64,000 bases of DNA from Micromonospora globbae (GTDB lineage Bacteria > Actinomycetota > Actinomycetes > Mycobacteriales > Micromonosporaceae), in NCBI RefSeq assembly GCF_003610785.1, contig NZ_RAQQ01000014.1, positions 62,001 through 126,000 of the forward strand, written 5' to 3'. This document shows positions 39,800-48,225 of this stretch, piece after piece (the first letter of the stretch is position 1; every line of letters starts with the position of its first letter). Below the pieces are notes generated by a model. That model saw nothing but the letters and a program-made list of their open reading frames with translations, searched no databases and was not told the DNA's origin. The translations under genes were made by a program, and so were the position numbers.

Positions 39800-40714
39800 C
39801 TAACCGGTGACCGTCACCGGGACCGGCAGCCCCCGCTGCACCTCCAGCACGGCCCGCTCCCCGAGCGGTCGTTCCAGCTCGGCCGTGGCCGTGCGCGTCG
39901 CCCCGATGGCCGGGCACGCCTGCGGACCGTCGCCGTGCCCGCGCCCGGTGACGATGACGACGACGGCGGTGGCCGACTCGACGGCCTCGGCCGTGTAGTC
40001 CACCCCGCACGGTTCGCTCGCCGGACCCGGCGAGCCGACGAACGTGACGGTCAACTCCCGCGCGTCCACGGTCGTGGTCGCGGACTGGATCGTGTGCCCG
40101 CCCGGCGCGGCGTCCGGATCCCACGGCGGCGGCGTGACCGTGACGACGGCCTCGTCGGCGACCGCCACCCGGGTCAGCCGCACCCGCGTACCGGCGAGCG
40201 CGAACTCCCAGGCCGGCACGACCGCCGGGCCGCGCGTCGTGGCGATCCGCGCGGTGCTCAGGCGCGCCGCGGTGACCTCCAGGGGTACGCATCCCGGGCA
40301 TTGCCCGTCGCCCGCCTCGCGCAGCCGTCGCAGGGCCGCCTCCGCCGAGAACAGCGGCACCTGCCGCTTCTGCCCGCTCTCCCACGTGACGGTGCCCGTC
40401 TCCCGCGGCGGGTCGGGCAGTGGCCCCCGCGCGTCGATCATCCCGGCGGACAGCGCCAGCTTGTTGTCGCCGTTGGCGGGCTCCCAGTCGCCGAGTTGGC
40501 CGGTGAGGCCGCTGGTCGGCACGAACCGCGGTTCGCCTCCGGCGGCCCGGACCGCCTCGTCGTACCGGGCCAACGCCTCCCGCGCCCGCTGCCGCAGCCG
40601 GTCGGGGTCGGCTCCCGCCCCGCCGTCGGAGGGGCCGGCCGCCGCACCGCAGCCGGCCAGCATCGTCAGGGCCGCGGCACCGAGCAGGCCGCGGCGTAGG
40701 AGTCTCCCGCGCAT
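39800..40714 (-). CDS. Lipoprotein of unknown function
   Basis: A 304-aa predicted lipoprotein: RLLRRGLLGAAALTMLAGCG ends in a lipobox (LAGC) with the acylated Cys at about residue 22. The rest has two halves rich in Val/Thr, with Cys pairs in GQCPGCVPLE and later single Cys residues (SEPCGVDY, QACPAIG). No family is recognised. ATG 40714 is preceded closely by AGAGG. It is divergent from the VOC genes and convergent with the FG-GAP gene. Confidence 0.75.
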   Translation of the reverse strand: MRGRLLRRGLLGAAALTMLAGCGAAAGPSDGGAGADPDRLRQRAREALARYDEAVRAAGGEPRFVPTSGLTGQLGDWEPANGDNKLALSAGMIDARGPLPDPPRETGTVTWESGQKRQVPLFSAEAALRRLREAGDGQCPGCVPLEVTAARLSTARIATTRGPAVVPAWEFALAGTRVRLTRVAVADEAVVTVTPPPWDPDAAPGGHTIQSATTTVDARELTVTFVGSPGPASEPCGVDYTAEAVESATAVVVIVTGRGHGDGPQACPAIGATRTATAELERPLGERAVLEVQRGLPVPVTVTG

Positions 40715-40805
40715 GCCTCTTGGACGGACGCGACCGGGTCCCGGTTTCCGCCCGTCCTGTCGGACCCGGGGCCTAGCGTGGGGCCGACGACAGCCGGAGG
40801 AGCGC

Positions 40806-41174
40806 ATGATCGACCACCTGTCCATCCAGGTTCGCGACATGGCGGCCAGCGCCGCCTTCTACGACGCCGTCCTCGCCCCGCTCGGCGGCCGGCGGATGCT
40901 GGAGTTCCCGAACGTGATCGGCTACGGGCGGGAGCGCCCGGAGTTCTGGATCGGCCCGACGGAGACCCCCGGCGCCGCCCGCGAGGCGCACCTGGCGTTC
41001 ACGGCCGACAGCCGCGCCGCCGTGCGGGCGTTCCGCGACGCGGCGGTGACCGCCGGAGCGGAGGTGCTGCACGAGCCGCGGGTCTGGCCGGAATACCACG
41101 CCACCTACTTCGGCGCGTTCGTCCGCGACCCGGACGGCAACAACGTCGAGGCCGTCTGCCACGCCCCCGAGTGA
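40806..41174 (+). CDS. VOC (glyoxalase-like) family protein
   Basis: A 122-aa vicinal-oxygen-chelate protein: DHLSIQVRDMAASAAFYDAVL, EAHLAFTADSRAAV, and RDPDGNNVEAVCH give the four beta-alpha-beta-beta-beta modules and likely metal ligands (His, His, Glu). GGAGGAGCGC precedes ATG 40806. It lies 13 bp before a second VOC gene, so both are probably one operon. Confidence 0.9.
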   Translation: MIDHLSIQVRDMAASAAFYDAVLAPLGGRRMLEFPNVIGYGRERPEFWIGPTETPGAAREAHLAFTADSRAAVRAFRDAAVTAGAEVLHEPRVWPEYHATYFGAFVRDPDGNNVEAVCHAPE

Positions 41175-41187
41175 GCGAAGGATGACG

Positions 41188-41625
41188 ATGGAGCAACGGA
41201 TCAGTCTGGTCACGCTGGGCGTCGCCGACCTGGCGCGCGCCCGGGCGTTCTACGAACGCCTCGGCTGGCGCGGCCAGGAGGTCGAGGAGACGGTCTTCGT
41301 CCAGGCCGGGCCGATGGCGCTGGTGCTGTGGGGCCGCGACAAGCTGGCGGCCGACGCCGGCGTCGACGATCCCGGCGGCGACGGGTTCGGCGGGATCACC
41401 CTCGCGCAGAACGTCCGGTCCCGCGCCGAGGTCGACGACGTGCTGGCCACCGCTGCCGCGGCCGGCGCCGAGGTCACCCGGCCCGCGCGGGAGACCTTCT
41501 ACGGCGGGTACGCCGGCTGCTTCGCCGACCCGGACGGTCACGTCTGGGAGATCGCCTGGAACCCGGGCTTTCCGCTGGCCGCCGACGGCGCCCTCACCGT
41601 TCCGGACTTCGGCGCCGCCGGCTGA
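41188..41625 (+). CDS. VOC family protein, second copy
   Basis: A 145-aa VOC protein: SLVTLGVADLARARAFYERL, GWRGQEVEETVFVQAGPMAL, and FADPDGHVWEIAWNPGF. It is distinct from its neighbour and is of the bleomycin-resistance-like/glyoxalase group. ATG 41188 is preferred, as GAAGG lies 6 nt before it; ATG 41182 abuts the site. The substrate is unknown. The transcript may end at the small hairpin after the stop. Confidence 0.9.
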   Translation: MEQRISLVTLGVADLARARAFYERLGWRGQEVEETVFVQAGPMALVLWGRDKLAADAGVDDPGGDGFGGITLAQNVRSRAEVDDVLATAAAAGAEVTRPARETFYGGYAGCFADPDGHVWEIAWNPGFPLAADGALTVPDFGAAG

Positions 41626-41652
41626 CCGGCGGTGCGCCCTGCCTGCCGGTCA
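41623..41652 (+). terminator. 8-bp hairpin after the VOC operon
   Basis: TGACCGGC (41623-41630) pairs with GCCGGTCA (41645-41652), starting at the stop codon; loop 14 nt. A modest terminator. Confidence 0.45.
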
Positions 41653-41778
41653 CCCCGGCGGGCGGGCGCTGCGGGGACCTCCCCGGACGCCGACCCGCGG
41701 TCGCCGATCGCCGGCCGCGTGCGCGGCGACTCGCCGGGCCGGCGGCGATCGTCCGGCTCGCGGTCGGCACGCCGGCTG

Positions 41779-43104
41779 TCAGTCGTCGCGGGGGCAGAGC
41801 AGCGGGTCGAGCAGCGGGAGCCGGAGCGGGTCGAGGCAGACGGTGATCAGCTGGTTGTCCGGCGCGGACGGTGTCGTCTCGTCGGGGGCCGGCGCCGCCG
41901 GCGGGGACGGCGGCGGGCTGCTGCTCGGCGGGTCGGTCGGCTCCGGCCTGCTCGGCGCGGTCGTGGGAGGCGGCGCGGTGGGCGGTGCCGGCGCGGGCGG
42001 CGGTGCCGGGGCAGCCGGAGGTGCCGACGCGGCCGGAGGCGCCGGAGCAGTCGGCACGCGGGGGGCCGTCGCCGGACGGATGCTGCCGCCGCTTCCCCCG
42101 GTGGCCGGCGCACCGGAGGACCCGGAAGCGGCGGCCCCGGTCGAGGCCGGTGCCGGCACGCCGCCGGAGGTGCCGCCGGGCATCGGGCCGGCCGTCGGCG
42201 GCGCGGTGAAGGCGTCCGGTGGCACGGGGGCGAGGGTGGGGACGACGGCCCGGACACCGAGCGGCGGTTCGACGGTCGAGACGTCCCCGGCCTCGACCCG
42301 GCGGTCGCCGTCGTCCGGCCCGTGGGCGCCGGCGGTCAACGTGGCGAACGCGACGGCGGCGACAGCCGCCACGGCGGTGGTGGCCCGCCGTTCGGGCCGG
42401 CGTGCGAGCAGCGGCGCCTGCCACGGCTCGGCCGGCGCGGGCGGCGTCGGGCGGCAGCGCTCGTGGGCCTCGCTGAGCGCGTCGAGTTCCGCGACGACGG
42501 CGGCGCGTTCGTCCCGGGCCGCGGCCACGGCGAGGGTCAGGTAGAAGCGGGTGTTCGCGGTGACGTTCGCCGGCACCCGCAGTCCCGCGAGACGCCCGGG
42601 CGTCCTCGGGTGCAGCAGGGTGAGCGGCACGTCGGGGTGGTGGGCCGGTGCGGCGAGGTCCGCGTACCACCACTCGCGCCGCTGGGAACGGCCGGCGAAC
42701 GCGACGCGGCGGCTGGTGACGACGGCGACGCCCGCGTCGGTGACCCGCAGGCCCGGCGGGAGCGTACGCCCGGCCGGGGCGGGTGGCCCGACGGTGAGCG
42801 CGGGCGGCGGCAGGCCCGGTACGTGCCGGGCGGTGGCCTCGACCAGTTCCGCGGCGGGGAGGATCCGGAAGATCAGCTCGTCGTCGTCCAGGTCGACGGG
42901 CAGGCCGGCGCGGGGCTCCGTGCAGCCGAGGAAGGTGGCCGCCTCGATGCGCTGGCGCGTCAGCTCGTCGGCGCGCCGGCGCCACGTTTCGAGTGCGAGG
43001 AGGTGGGCACGCCGCCGCCGTTCGTTCTCGCGGGCCGCCCAGGCGATCCGCCAGTCGGGCAGTGCGGTGGCCGGTACGAATGTGCCGGGTGATGTGGTGG
43101 TCAC
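41779..43104 (-). CDS. Membrane protein with proline-rich linker (paralogue A)
   Basis: A 441-aa protein: a soluble N-terminal domain (about residues 15-200) with VTDAGVAVVTSRRVAFAGRS and WWYADLAAPAHHPDVPLTLL, a helix near 238-252 (ATTAVAAVAAVAFATLTAG), then a Pro/Ala/Ser/Thr-rich stretch of ~150 residues and a short tail with two Cys (VCLDPLRL, LLCPRDD). It shares its N-terminal domain with the gene at 45226-46383. The start is GTG 43104. The N-domain has a GRAM/PH-like look, but I cannot assign it. Confidence 0.72.
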   Translation of the reverse strand: MTTTSPGTFVPATALPDWRIAWAARENERRRRAHLLALETWRRRADELTRQRIEAATFLGCTEPRAGLPVDLDDDELIFRILPAAELVEATARHVPGLPPPALTVGPPAPAGRTLPPGLRVTDAGVAVVTSRRVAFAGRSQRREWWYADLAAPAHHPDVPLTLLHPRTPGRLAGLRVPANVTANTRFYLTLAVAAARDERAAVVAELDALSEAHERCRPTPPAPAEPWQAPLLARRPERRATTAVAAVAAVAFATLTAGAHGPDDGDRRVEAGDVSTVEPPLGVRAVVPTLAPVPPDAFTAPPTAGPMPGGTSGGVPAPASTGAAASGSSGAPATGGSGGSIRPATAPRVPTAPAPPAASAPPAAPAPPPAPAPPTAPPPTTAPSRPEPTDPPSSSPPPSPPAAPAPDETTPSAPDNQLITVCLDPLRLPLLDPLLCPRDD

Positions 43105-43219
43105 ACGCGGTACAACCGCCCGCGTCGATGGCAGGACACGCCCCAGGGATCGATGCTTCCCTTTGTTCCGTTAAGAGAGATTTGACCCCCGAGTGGTCGA
43201 CGCGGTCCCCGAATCAGTC

Positions 43220-43705
43220 TCAGGAGACGACCCTGTGGGGGTACGCCTCGACCTCCCGGGCCCACTGTTCGGCCGCCACACCGAGCGCGTCGGCCGACAC
43301 GGTGAGCGGCAACGGGTACACGGCGGTGAGCGGCCGGCGCATCCACGGCGGCAACGACTCGTAGGAGAACTCGACGGTCAACTCCACCCGTCGCCGCCGG
43401 ATGACGCGGGTGCGCATCGCCAGGTTCGGCTCGGTGAAGCGCAGTACCGCCGGCAGCATCCCCGGCTCGGCCGCCAGTCCGGCCTGGAGCCCCAGCCACT
43501 CGGCGAGGAGCCCCGCCTCGGCCACGGTGAGCGACGGCTGGCAGTGGGACCACGCCTGGCCGTCCGCCGTACGGGCGTCCGCCTCGATGAGCAGCCAGTC
43601 GTCCCAGTCGCGGGCCTGCTCGGGATCGACCGGCGGCTCGACGCCCGGCTGGTAGCCGACCGGCCGGATCCTCAGCCGCGCACCATCGTCGGAGCGTATC
43701 TCCAT
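43220..43705 (-). CDS. WapI-like immunity protein
   Basis: A 161-aa protein: DWDDWLLIEADARTADGQAW, SLTVAEAGLLAEWL, FTEPNLAM and VELTVEFSYESLPPW resemble WapI-type immunity proteins (of contact-dependent toxins). No toxin gene is adjacent, so it would be an orphan immunity gene. ATG 43705 has GATGAT 6 nt upstream (possible leaderless start). Confidence 0.6.
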   Translation of the reverse strand: MEIRSDDGARLRIRPVGYQPGVEPPVDPEQARDWDDWLLIEADARTADGQAWSHCQPSLTVAEAGLLAEWLGLQAGLAAEPGMLPAVLRFTEPNLAMRTRVIRRRRVELTVEFSYESLPPWMRRPLTAVYPLPLTVSADALGVAAEQWAREVEAYPHRVVS

Positions 43706-43893
43706 TTACCCATCATCTCGGACAGAACACCTACGAGGGACGAAAACGGGCGCATGATCGCAATGCCAGGCCGTCCCATGGCGCTGATCCACCATGACCG
43801 CCCACCCTGACGAGGATCGGGGGCGGTGACCTCCGGGTCCGCTGGTGGGAGTCCCCCATGGCCCCCGCCCCGCCCCGTGTCCAGTCTGGAGAC

Positions 43894-44466
43894 ATGACTG
43901 CCACCCAGGCCCGCGTCACCGTACGGCACGTGTCCCCGATCCGGATGGTCACCCTCACCGCACCACTCCTCCTGCTGCTCTACGGCGTCGCCCGGCTGAT
44001 CGACGGCCTGGACGGCGACCACGGGCCGGGCTGGGCCTGGAACATCGGCCACAGTCTGTTCTTCGCCTCGATCGCCCTCTTCGGCGTCCTGGCCGTGCAC
44101 CTGCGACGGATGCTGCTGGGCGCGGCACCACGCCTGCGGGCACTCACCGACACCGCCACGGTGGCGGCCCTGGCCGGTGCCGCGAGCTTCCTCTGGGTGA
44201 TCCTCGGCGACCTCTTCCCCGGCCTGGCCGACGCGGCACCCCTGCCGGACCCGCTGTTCCTCCTCGGCCCGCTGCTGTTCCAGCTCGGCCTGCTCACCCT
44301 GCTCGTGCAGGCCGCCACCCTGCGCCCCCGCCGGCTGCCGCTCTGGGCTCCGCCGCTGGTCCTGGTGGGCTTCGCGGCGATCGCCGTGAACCTCGACCTG
44401 CTGCCGGTCGCCGGCGCGCTGATCTTCGCAGGCCTCCGCCCCCTGCACGCCGACGCCGAAAGGTGA
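43894..44466 (+). CDS. Membrane protein
   Basis: A 190-aa protein with about six helices: TLTAPLLLLLYGVARLI, IGHSLFFASIALFGVLAVHL, ATVAALAGAASFLWVILGDL, LLFQLGLLTLLVQ, PPLVLVGFAAIAV and LDLLPVAGALIFAGL. The family is not recognised. ATG 43894 has CAGTCT 6 nt upstream (leaderless-like). It precedes the hydrolase gene by 39 bp. Confidence 0.75.
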   Translation: MTATQARVTVRHVSPIRMVTLTAPLLLLLYGVARLIDGLDGDHGPGWAWNIGHSLFFASIALFGVLAVHLRRMLLGAAPRLRALTDTATVAALAGAASFLWVILGDLFPGLADAAPLPDPLFLLGPLLFQLGLLTLLVQAATLRPRRLPLWAPPLVLVGFAAIAVNLDLLPVAGALIFAGLRPLHADAER

Positions 44467-44493
44467 GGGGCAGCGGGTGTCGGTGGGCCGGGC

Positions 44494-44499
44494 TACGGT
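44494..44499 (+). promoter_or_regulatory. Leaderless -10 of the alpha/beta hydrolase
   Basis: TACGGT lies 6 nt before ATG 44506; no Shine-Dalgarno is seen. Confidence 0.5.
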
Positions 44500-44505
44500 G
44501 CCGGC

Positions 44506-45204
44506 ATGGCGGAATTCGTACTCGTGGCCGGGGCCTGGCTCGGCGCGTGGGCCTGGGACGCGGTGGCGCCGGAGCTGCGCGCCGCCGGCCACGGCGTCCA
44601 CCCGGTGACCCTCTCCGGTCTCGCCGAACGGCGGGGTGTGCCGGCCGGACAGCAGACGCACGTGCGGGACATCGTCGACGAGATCGAACGCCGCGATCTG
44701 CGCGACGTCGTCCTGGTCGGGCACAGCTACTCGGGCATCCCGGCCGGGCAGGCCGCCGAGCGGATCGGCGACCGGCTGCGCCGGGTGGTCTTCCTCGACT
44801 CGAACGTGCCGCACGACGGCGAGTCGTTCGTGTCGGTGTGGCCGCCCTTCGGTGAGCGGGTGCGGGCGGCGATCACCGCCAACGACGGGTTCTGGCCTCC
44901 GCTGGCCGCGGAGGACTACGCCGGCCAGGGGCTCACCGACGAGCAGATCCAGCGGATCGTCGCGGATTCGACGCCGCACCCCGGCGCCACGCTGACCGAG
45001 CCCGCGACGCTCGCCCGCCCGCTCGGCGAACTGCCGGCGACGTACGTGAAGTGCCTGCTCGACGGCGACGAGCCGACGCCCGACGTGGCGGCGCTGCTCA
45101 AGAGCGACCGGTGGCGACTGGTCGAGATGGACACCGGCCACTGGCCGATGTTCTCGCAGCCGTCGGAGCTGGCGCGGATCCTGCTCGACGCCGCCGACGC
45201 CTGA
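44506..45204 (+). CDS. Alpha/beta hydrolase (esterase-like)
   Basis: A 232-aa alpha/beta hydrolase of the salicylate-esterase/hydroxynitrile-lyase-like group: FVLVAGAWLGAWAWD for the oxyanion region, the nucleophile elbow LVGHSYSGIP (Ser), an acid in LLDGDEPTPD and the catalytic His in DTGHWPMFSQPSE. The start appears leaderless. The substrate is unknown. Confidence 0.9.
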   Translation: MAEFVLVAGAWLGAWAWDAVAPELRAAGHGVHPVTLSGLAERRGVPAGQQTHVRDIVDEIERRDLRDVVLVGHSYSGIPAGQAAERIGDRLRRVVFLDSNVPHDGESFVSVWPPFGERVRAAITANDGFWPPLAAEDYAGQGLTDEQIQRIVADSTPHPGATLTEPATLARPLGELPATYVKCLLDGDEPTPDVAALLKSDRWRLVEMDTGHWPMFSQPSELARILLDAADA

Positions 45205-45225
45205 CCCGCGGTCGCCGCGCCCGAC

Positions 45226-46383
45226 TCAGGTCCAGACGGTGCGGCGTACGCCGCGGTGCTCGGCGCACGCCTCGCGGCGGCCGCCGGTCAGGCTGACCGC
45301 GCCGTCGCGGCACTGCACCAGGTAGCCCCGGCCCGCCCAGAACTCCTGCACGCAGTCGAAGTAGTCGCAGATCTCCGCGGCCGGCCGGCGGATCCGGTCG
45401 CCGCCGCAGAAGTCGTACCCCATGGGGTTGTCCGGGGCGCCGCACAGCCGCTCCCGCTGGGGCGTCGGCGAGGGCGTCGTCCGCTTCGGCTTCGGCTTCG
45501 CCGAGGCCGTCGGCGAGGGTGACGTGCCGCCCGGGACGGCGGCCGGACGCACGAGCATCGGCGCGACGCTGGGACTGGGCGCCGGGGTGGCGGCCGCGGC
45601 CACCTCGCCCGCCGGGTCGGACGGGTTGGACTCGATGAGCACCGCGGGCACGAGCACGGCGACGGCGGCGGCCACGGCGACCGTACGCCGGCCGCCCGGC
45701 ACCAGCCCCGACAGCCGCGCCTGCCCCGGGGTCGCGACGGCCGGCCGGAGCGGCTTGAGCTGCTCGTGCTCGGCGATCAGCTCGTCGAGCTGCGCGACCA
45801 CGGTGGCGCGCTGCTCGATCGCGTCGGCGAAGGCCAGGGTGAGCGTGAACCGGAAGTCGGCGGCCGCCTCCACGGGCAGCATCAGCCCGGAGGTGCGGCG
45901 ACGGTCGAGCACCTGGATCAGGGTGACGGGCGAGTTCGGGTCGTGGGCCAGGCCGGTCATCCGGCCGTACGCCCAGTCGCGCCGGCCGCGGCCGCCGAGC
46001 AGCACGAGTCGACGGCTGGTGATCACGGCCATGCCGGCGTCGGCGACCCGGACGCCGTCCGGGCGGCGGGGGCGCACCGGCGTCGCGTCGGGGTCGACGG
46101 TCAGGTCCGGTGCGGGCAGCACCCCGGTGTGCCGGACCTCGACCAGTTTGGCGGCCGGCCACACCCAGAGCACCACCTCGTCGGGGGCGAGTTCCAGGGG
46201 GAGGCCGAGGCCCGCCGCCGCGGAACCGTGGAAGTCGGCGGCGAGCTTGCGGAGGCGGCGTAGTTCCTCGGCCCGCCGCTGCCAGGCGGCCTCGGCGCCG
46301 CGGTAGGTGCGGTGCCGGCGCTCGTTCTGCCGGTGCGCCCACCGGTACCGCCACGTGGAACCCGTCGAATCAGTTCTTGCCAT
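45226..46383 (-). CDS. Membrane protein with DUF3761-like tail (paralogue B)
   Basis: A 385-aa protein related to the one at 41779-43104 in its N-terminal domain (RVADAGMAVITSRRLVLLGG and DWAYGRMTGLAHDPNSPVTL, with ELAPDEVVLWVWPAAKLVEV). A helix follows (TVAVAAAVAVLVPAVLI), then a Pro/Ser/Thr-rich linker and a Cys-rich extracytoplasmic domain (RLCGAPDNPMGYDFCGG, ICDYFDCVQEFWAGRGYLV, CRDGAVSLTGGRREACAEH), the last part like DUF3761. ATG 46383 has GAAGGAG before it. It is divergent from the gluconokinase gene. Confidence 0.75.
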   Translation of the reverse strand: MARTDSTGSTWRYRWAHRQNERRHRTYRGAEAAWQRRAEELRRLRKLAADFHGSAAAGLGLPLELAPDEVVLWVWPAAKLVEVRHTGVLPAPDLTVDPDATPVRPRRPDGVRVADAGMAVITSRRLVLLGGRGRRDWAYGRMTGLAHDPNSPVTLIQVLDRRRTSGLMLPVEAAADFRFTLTLAFADAIEQRATVVAQLDELIAEHEQLKPLRPAVATPGQARLSGLVPGGRRTVAVAAAVAVLVPAVLIESNPSDPAGEVAAAATPAPSPSVAPMLVRPAAVPGGTSPSPTASAKPKPKRTTPSPTPQRERLCGAPDNPMGYDFCGGDRIRRPAAEICDYFDCVQEFWAGRGYLVQCRDGAVSLTGGRREACAEHRGVRRTVWT

Positions 46384-46617
46384 GCCGACTCCTTCGCCGC
46401 GCAGGCCACCAACCGGGGTGTCACAGGTGTTAACTCCGGCGGCGGCCGGCGCGAACCCGGGCCGTTGGACGAAATGTCCGATCGGCGGAGCAACATGGAC
46501 GATAGGCCGGTTTTGCGGCAAAGCTTGATGCGCTCCGGGCGTGTCGCGCGACAACCGCCCGTACCGTCGACGCAGCCGGGTGGCCCCGCCGCCGGCACGC
46601 GGAGGGGGTGGACGTCG
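46384..46617. other. Divergent region, paralogue B and gluconokinase
   Basis: A 234-bp gap with no gene. It carries the palindrome at 46542-46553 near the gluconokinase gene and a GTTAAC site near the membrane-protein gene. Confidence 0.5.
46542..46553. promoter_or_regulatory. TGTCGCGCGACA palindrome
   Basis: A perfect 12-bp palindrome 64 bp before the gluconokinase start. A GntR- or LacI-type regulator could use it, but none is next to the gene. Confidence 0.45.
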
Positions 46618-48171
46618 ATGGGCCGGTCGGGCGGCGCGCCGCCGGTGGTGATCGGCGTCGACATCGGTACGACCAGCACCAAGGCCGTCGCGTACGACAC
46701 CCGTGGCCGGCAGCTCGCCGGCAACTCGGCCGCCTACCCACTGGACGAGCCGCAACCGGGGTACGCCGAGCAGGACCCCCGGCGCATCCTCGACGCGGTA
46801 CGCGAGTCGATCCGGGCGACGGTCGCCGAGTTGGACCGGCCGGTGGCCGGGCTGTCGTTCAGCACCGCCATGCACAGCCTCATCGGCCTGGACGCCGGCG
46901 GCGATCCGCTCACCCCGTCCATCACCTGGGCCGACGCGCGCGCCAGCCGCCAGGCCGAACGGCTCCGCGCCGTCCCGTCGGGGCTCGCCCTGCACCGCCG
47001 CACCGGCACCCCGGTCCACCCCATGGCCCCGCTGCCCAAGCTGCTCTGGTTCGCCGAGCAGGAGCCGGCGCTCTTCGAGCGGGCCGCCCACTGGGTCGGC
47101 ATCAAGGAGTGGGTGCTGCTGCGCCTGAGCGGGCTGCTCGTCACCGACCACTCGGTCGCGTCGGGCACCGGCCTCATGGACATCCACCGCCTCGACTGGG
47201 ACACCGAGGCGCTGGCCGTCGCGGGCATCAGCGGCGAGCAACTGCCGCGGCTGGTCTCCACGACGGCCGTGCTGCCCCGGCTCACCCCGGAGGGCGCGGA
47301 CGGCACCGGCCTGCCCGAGCGCACGCCGGTGGTGGTCGGCGCCGGCGACGGCCCCCTGGCCAACCTTGGGCTCGGCGCCGTGCAGCCCGGCATGGTGGCC
47401 TGCTCGATCGGCACCAGCGGCGCCATGCGGGTGGTGGTGCGGCGGCCCGGGGTCGACCCGCTCGGCGGCGTGTTCTGCTACGCGCTCACCGAGCACCGCT
47501 GGGTGGTCGGCGGCGCAATCAACAACGGCGGCCTCGTCCTCCGGTGGGCCGGCGACGCGCTCGCCCCGGAGCTGGGCGGGCACGCCGAGGAGGAACTGGT
47601 CGCCCTCGCCGCCCGCGCCCCCGTCGGCTCCGGCGGGCTCATCATGCTCCCGTACCTGCTCAGCGAGCGGGCGCCGCACTGGAGCGCCCTGCCGCGCGGC
47701 GCGTACGTGGGGCTCACCCACGGGCACCGCCGCGAACACCTGGTGCGCGCGGCCATGGAGGGCGTCTGCCAGCAGCTCGCGCTGGTGCTGGCCTCCGTGC
47801 GGTCCGCCGGCAACGAGGTGAACGAGGTCCGCGCCAGCGGGGGCTTCGCCCGCAGCGGCCTGTGGCGGCAGATGCTCGCCGACGCGCTCGGCGTGCCGGT
47901 GAGCTTCCCGACGGGGCACGAGGGATCCAGCTTCGGCGCCGCCCTGCTCGGCATGCAGGCGCTCGGCCTCATCCCCTCCATCGACGTGGCCGCCGACCTG
48001 GTGCGGATCGAGGAGATCGTGCGCCCCGACCCGGCCGCCGCCGCCACGTACGCGACGCTGCTGCCGCTCTTCGCCGAGCTGTACGACGCGCTCGTGCCCA
48101 CGTACACCTCGCTGCGCCGCCTGGCGCCGAGCCTGCCACCGGAACCACCGCCGGAACCCCCGCCGATGTGA
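46618..48171 (+). CDS. gntK: FGGY-family gluconokinase
   Basis: A 517-aa sugar kinase of the FGGY family. VIGVDIGTTSTKAVAYDTRG is the N-terminal phosphate loop, VGAGDGPLANLGLGAV and CSIGTSGAMR the C-terminal one, and ASGGFARSGLWRQMLADALG the FGGY signature 2 region. The overall form (STAMHSLIGLD, HPMAPLPKLLWF) is that of Bacillus-type gluconokinases. It would phosphorylate gluconate to 6-phosphogluconate in the cytoplasm. ATG 46618 follows GGAGGGGG. A symmetric hairpin ends it. No gluconate transporter or GntR lies beside it. Confidence 0.87.
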   Translation: MGRSGGAPPVVIGVDIGTTSTKAVAYDTRGRQLAGNSAAYPLDEPQPGYAEQDPRRILDAVRESIRATVAELDRPVAGLSFSTAMHSLIGLDAGGDPLTPSITWADARASRQAERLRAVPSGLALHRRTGTPVHPMAPLPKLLWFAEQEPALFERAAHWVGIKEWVLLRLSGLLVTDHSVASGTGLMDIHRLDWDTEALAVAGISGEQLPRLVSTTAVLPRLTPEGADGTGLPERTPVVVGAGDGPLANLGLGAVQPGMVACSIGTSGAMRVVVRRPGVDPLGGVFCYALTEHRWVVGGAINNGGLVLRWAGDALAPELGGHAEEELVALAARAPVGSGGLIMLPYLLSERAPHWSALPRGAYVGLTHGHRREHLVRAAMEGVCQQLALVLASVRSAGNEVNEVRASGGFARSGLWRQMLADALGVPVSFPTGHEGSSFGAALLGMQALGLIPSIDVAADLVRIEEIVRPDPAAAATYATLLPLFAELYDALVPTYTSLRRLAPSLPPEPPPEPPPM

Positions 48172-48183
48172 TCCCGGCCCGAC

Positions 48184-48221
48184 CCGTCCGGGTCGCGCGC
48201 ACCGGGGCGCGACCCGGACGG
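48184..48221. terminator. Perfect 15-bp bidirectional terminator
   Basis: CCGTCCGGGTCGCGC (48184-48198) and its exact complement (48207-48221) flank an 8-nt loop between convergent genes. Confidence 0.88.
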
Positions 48222-48225
48222 CGTG

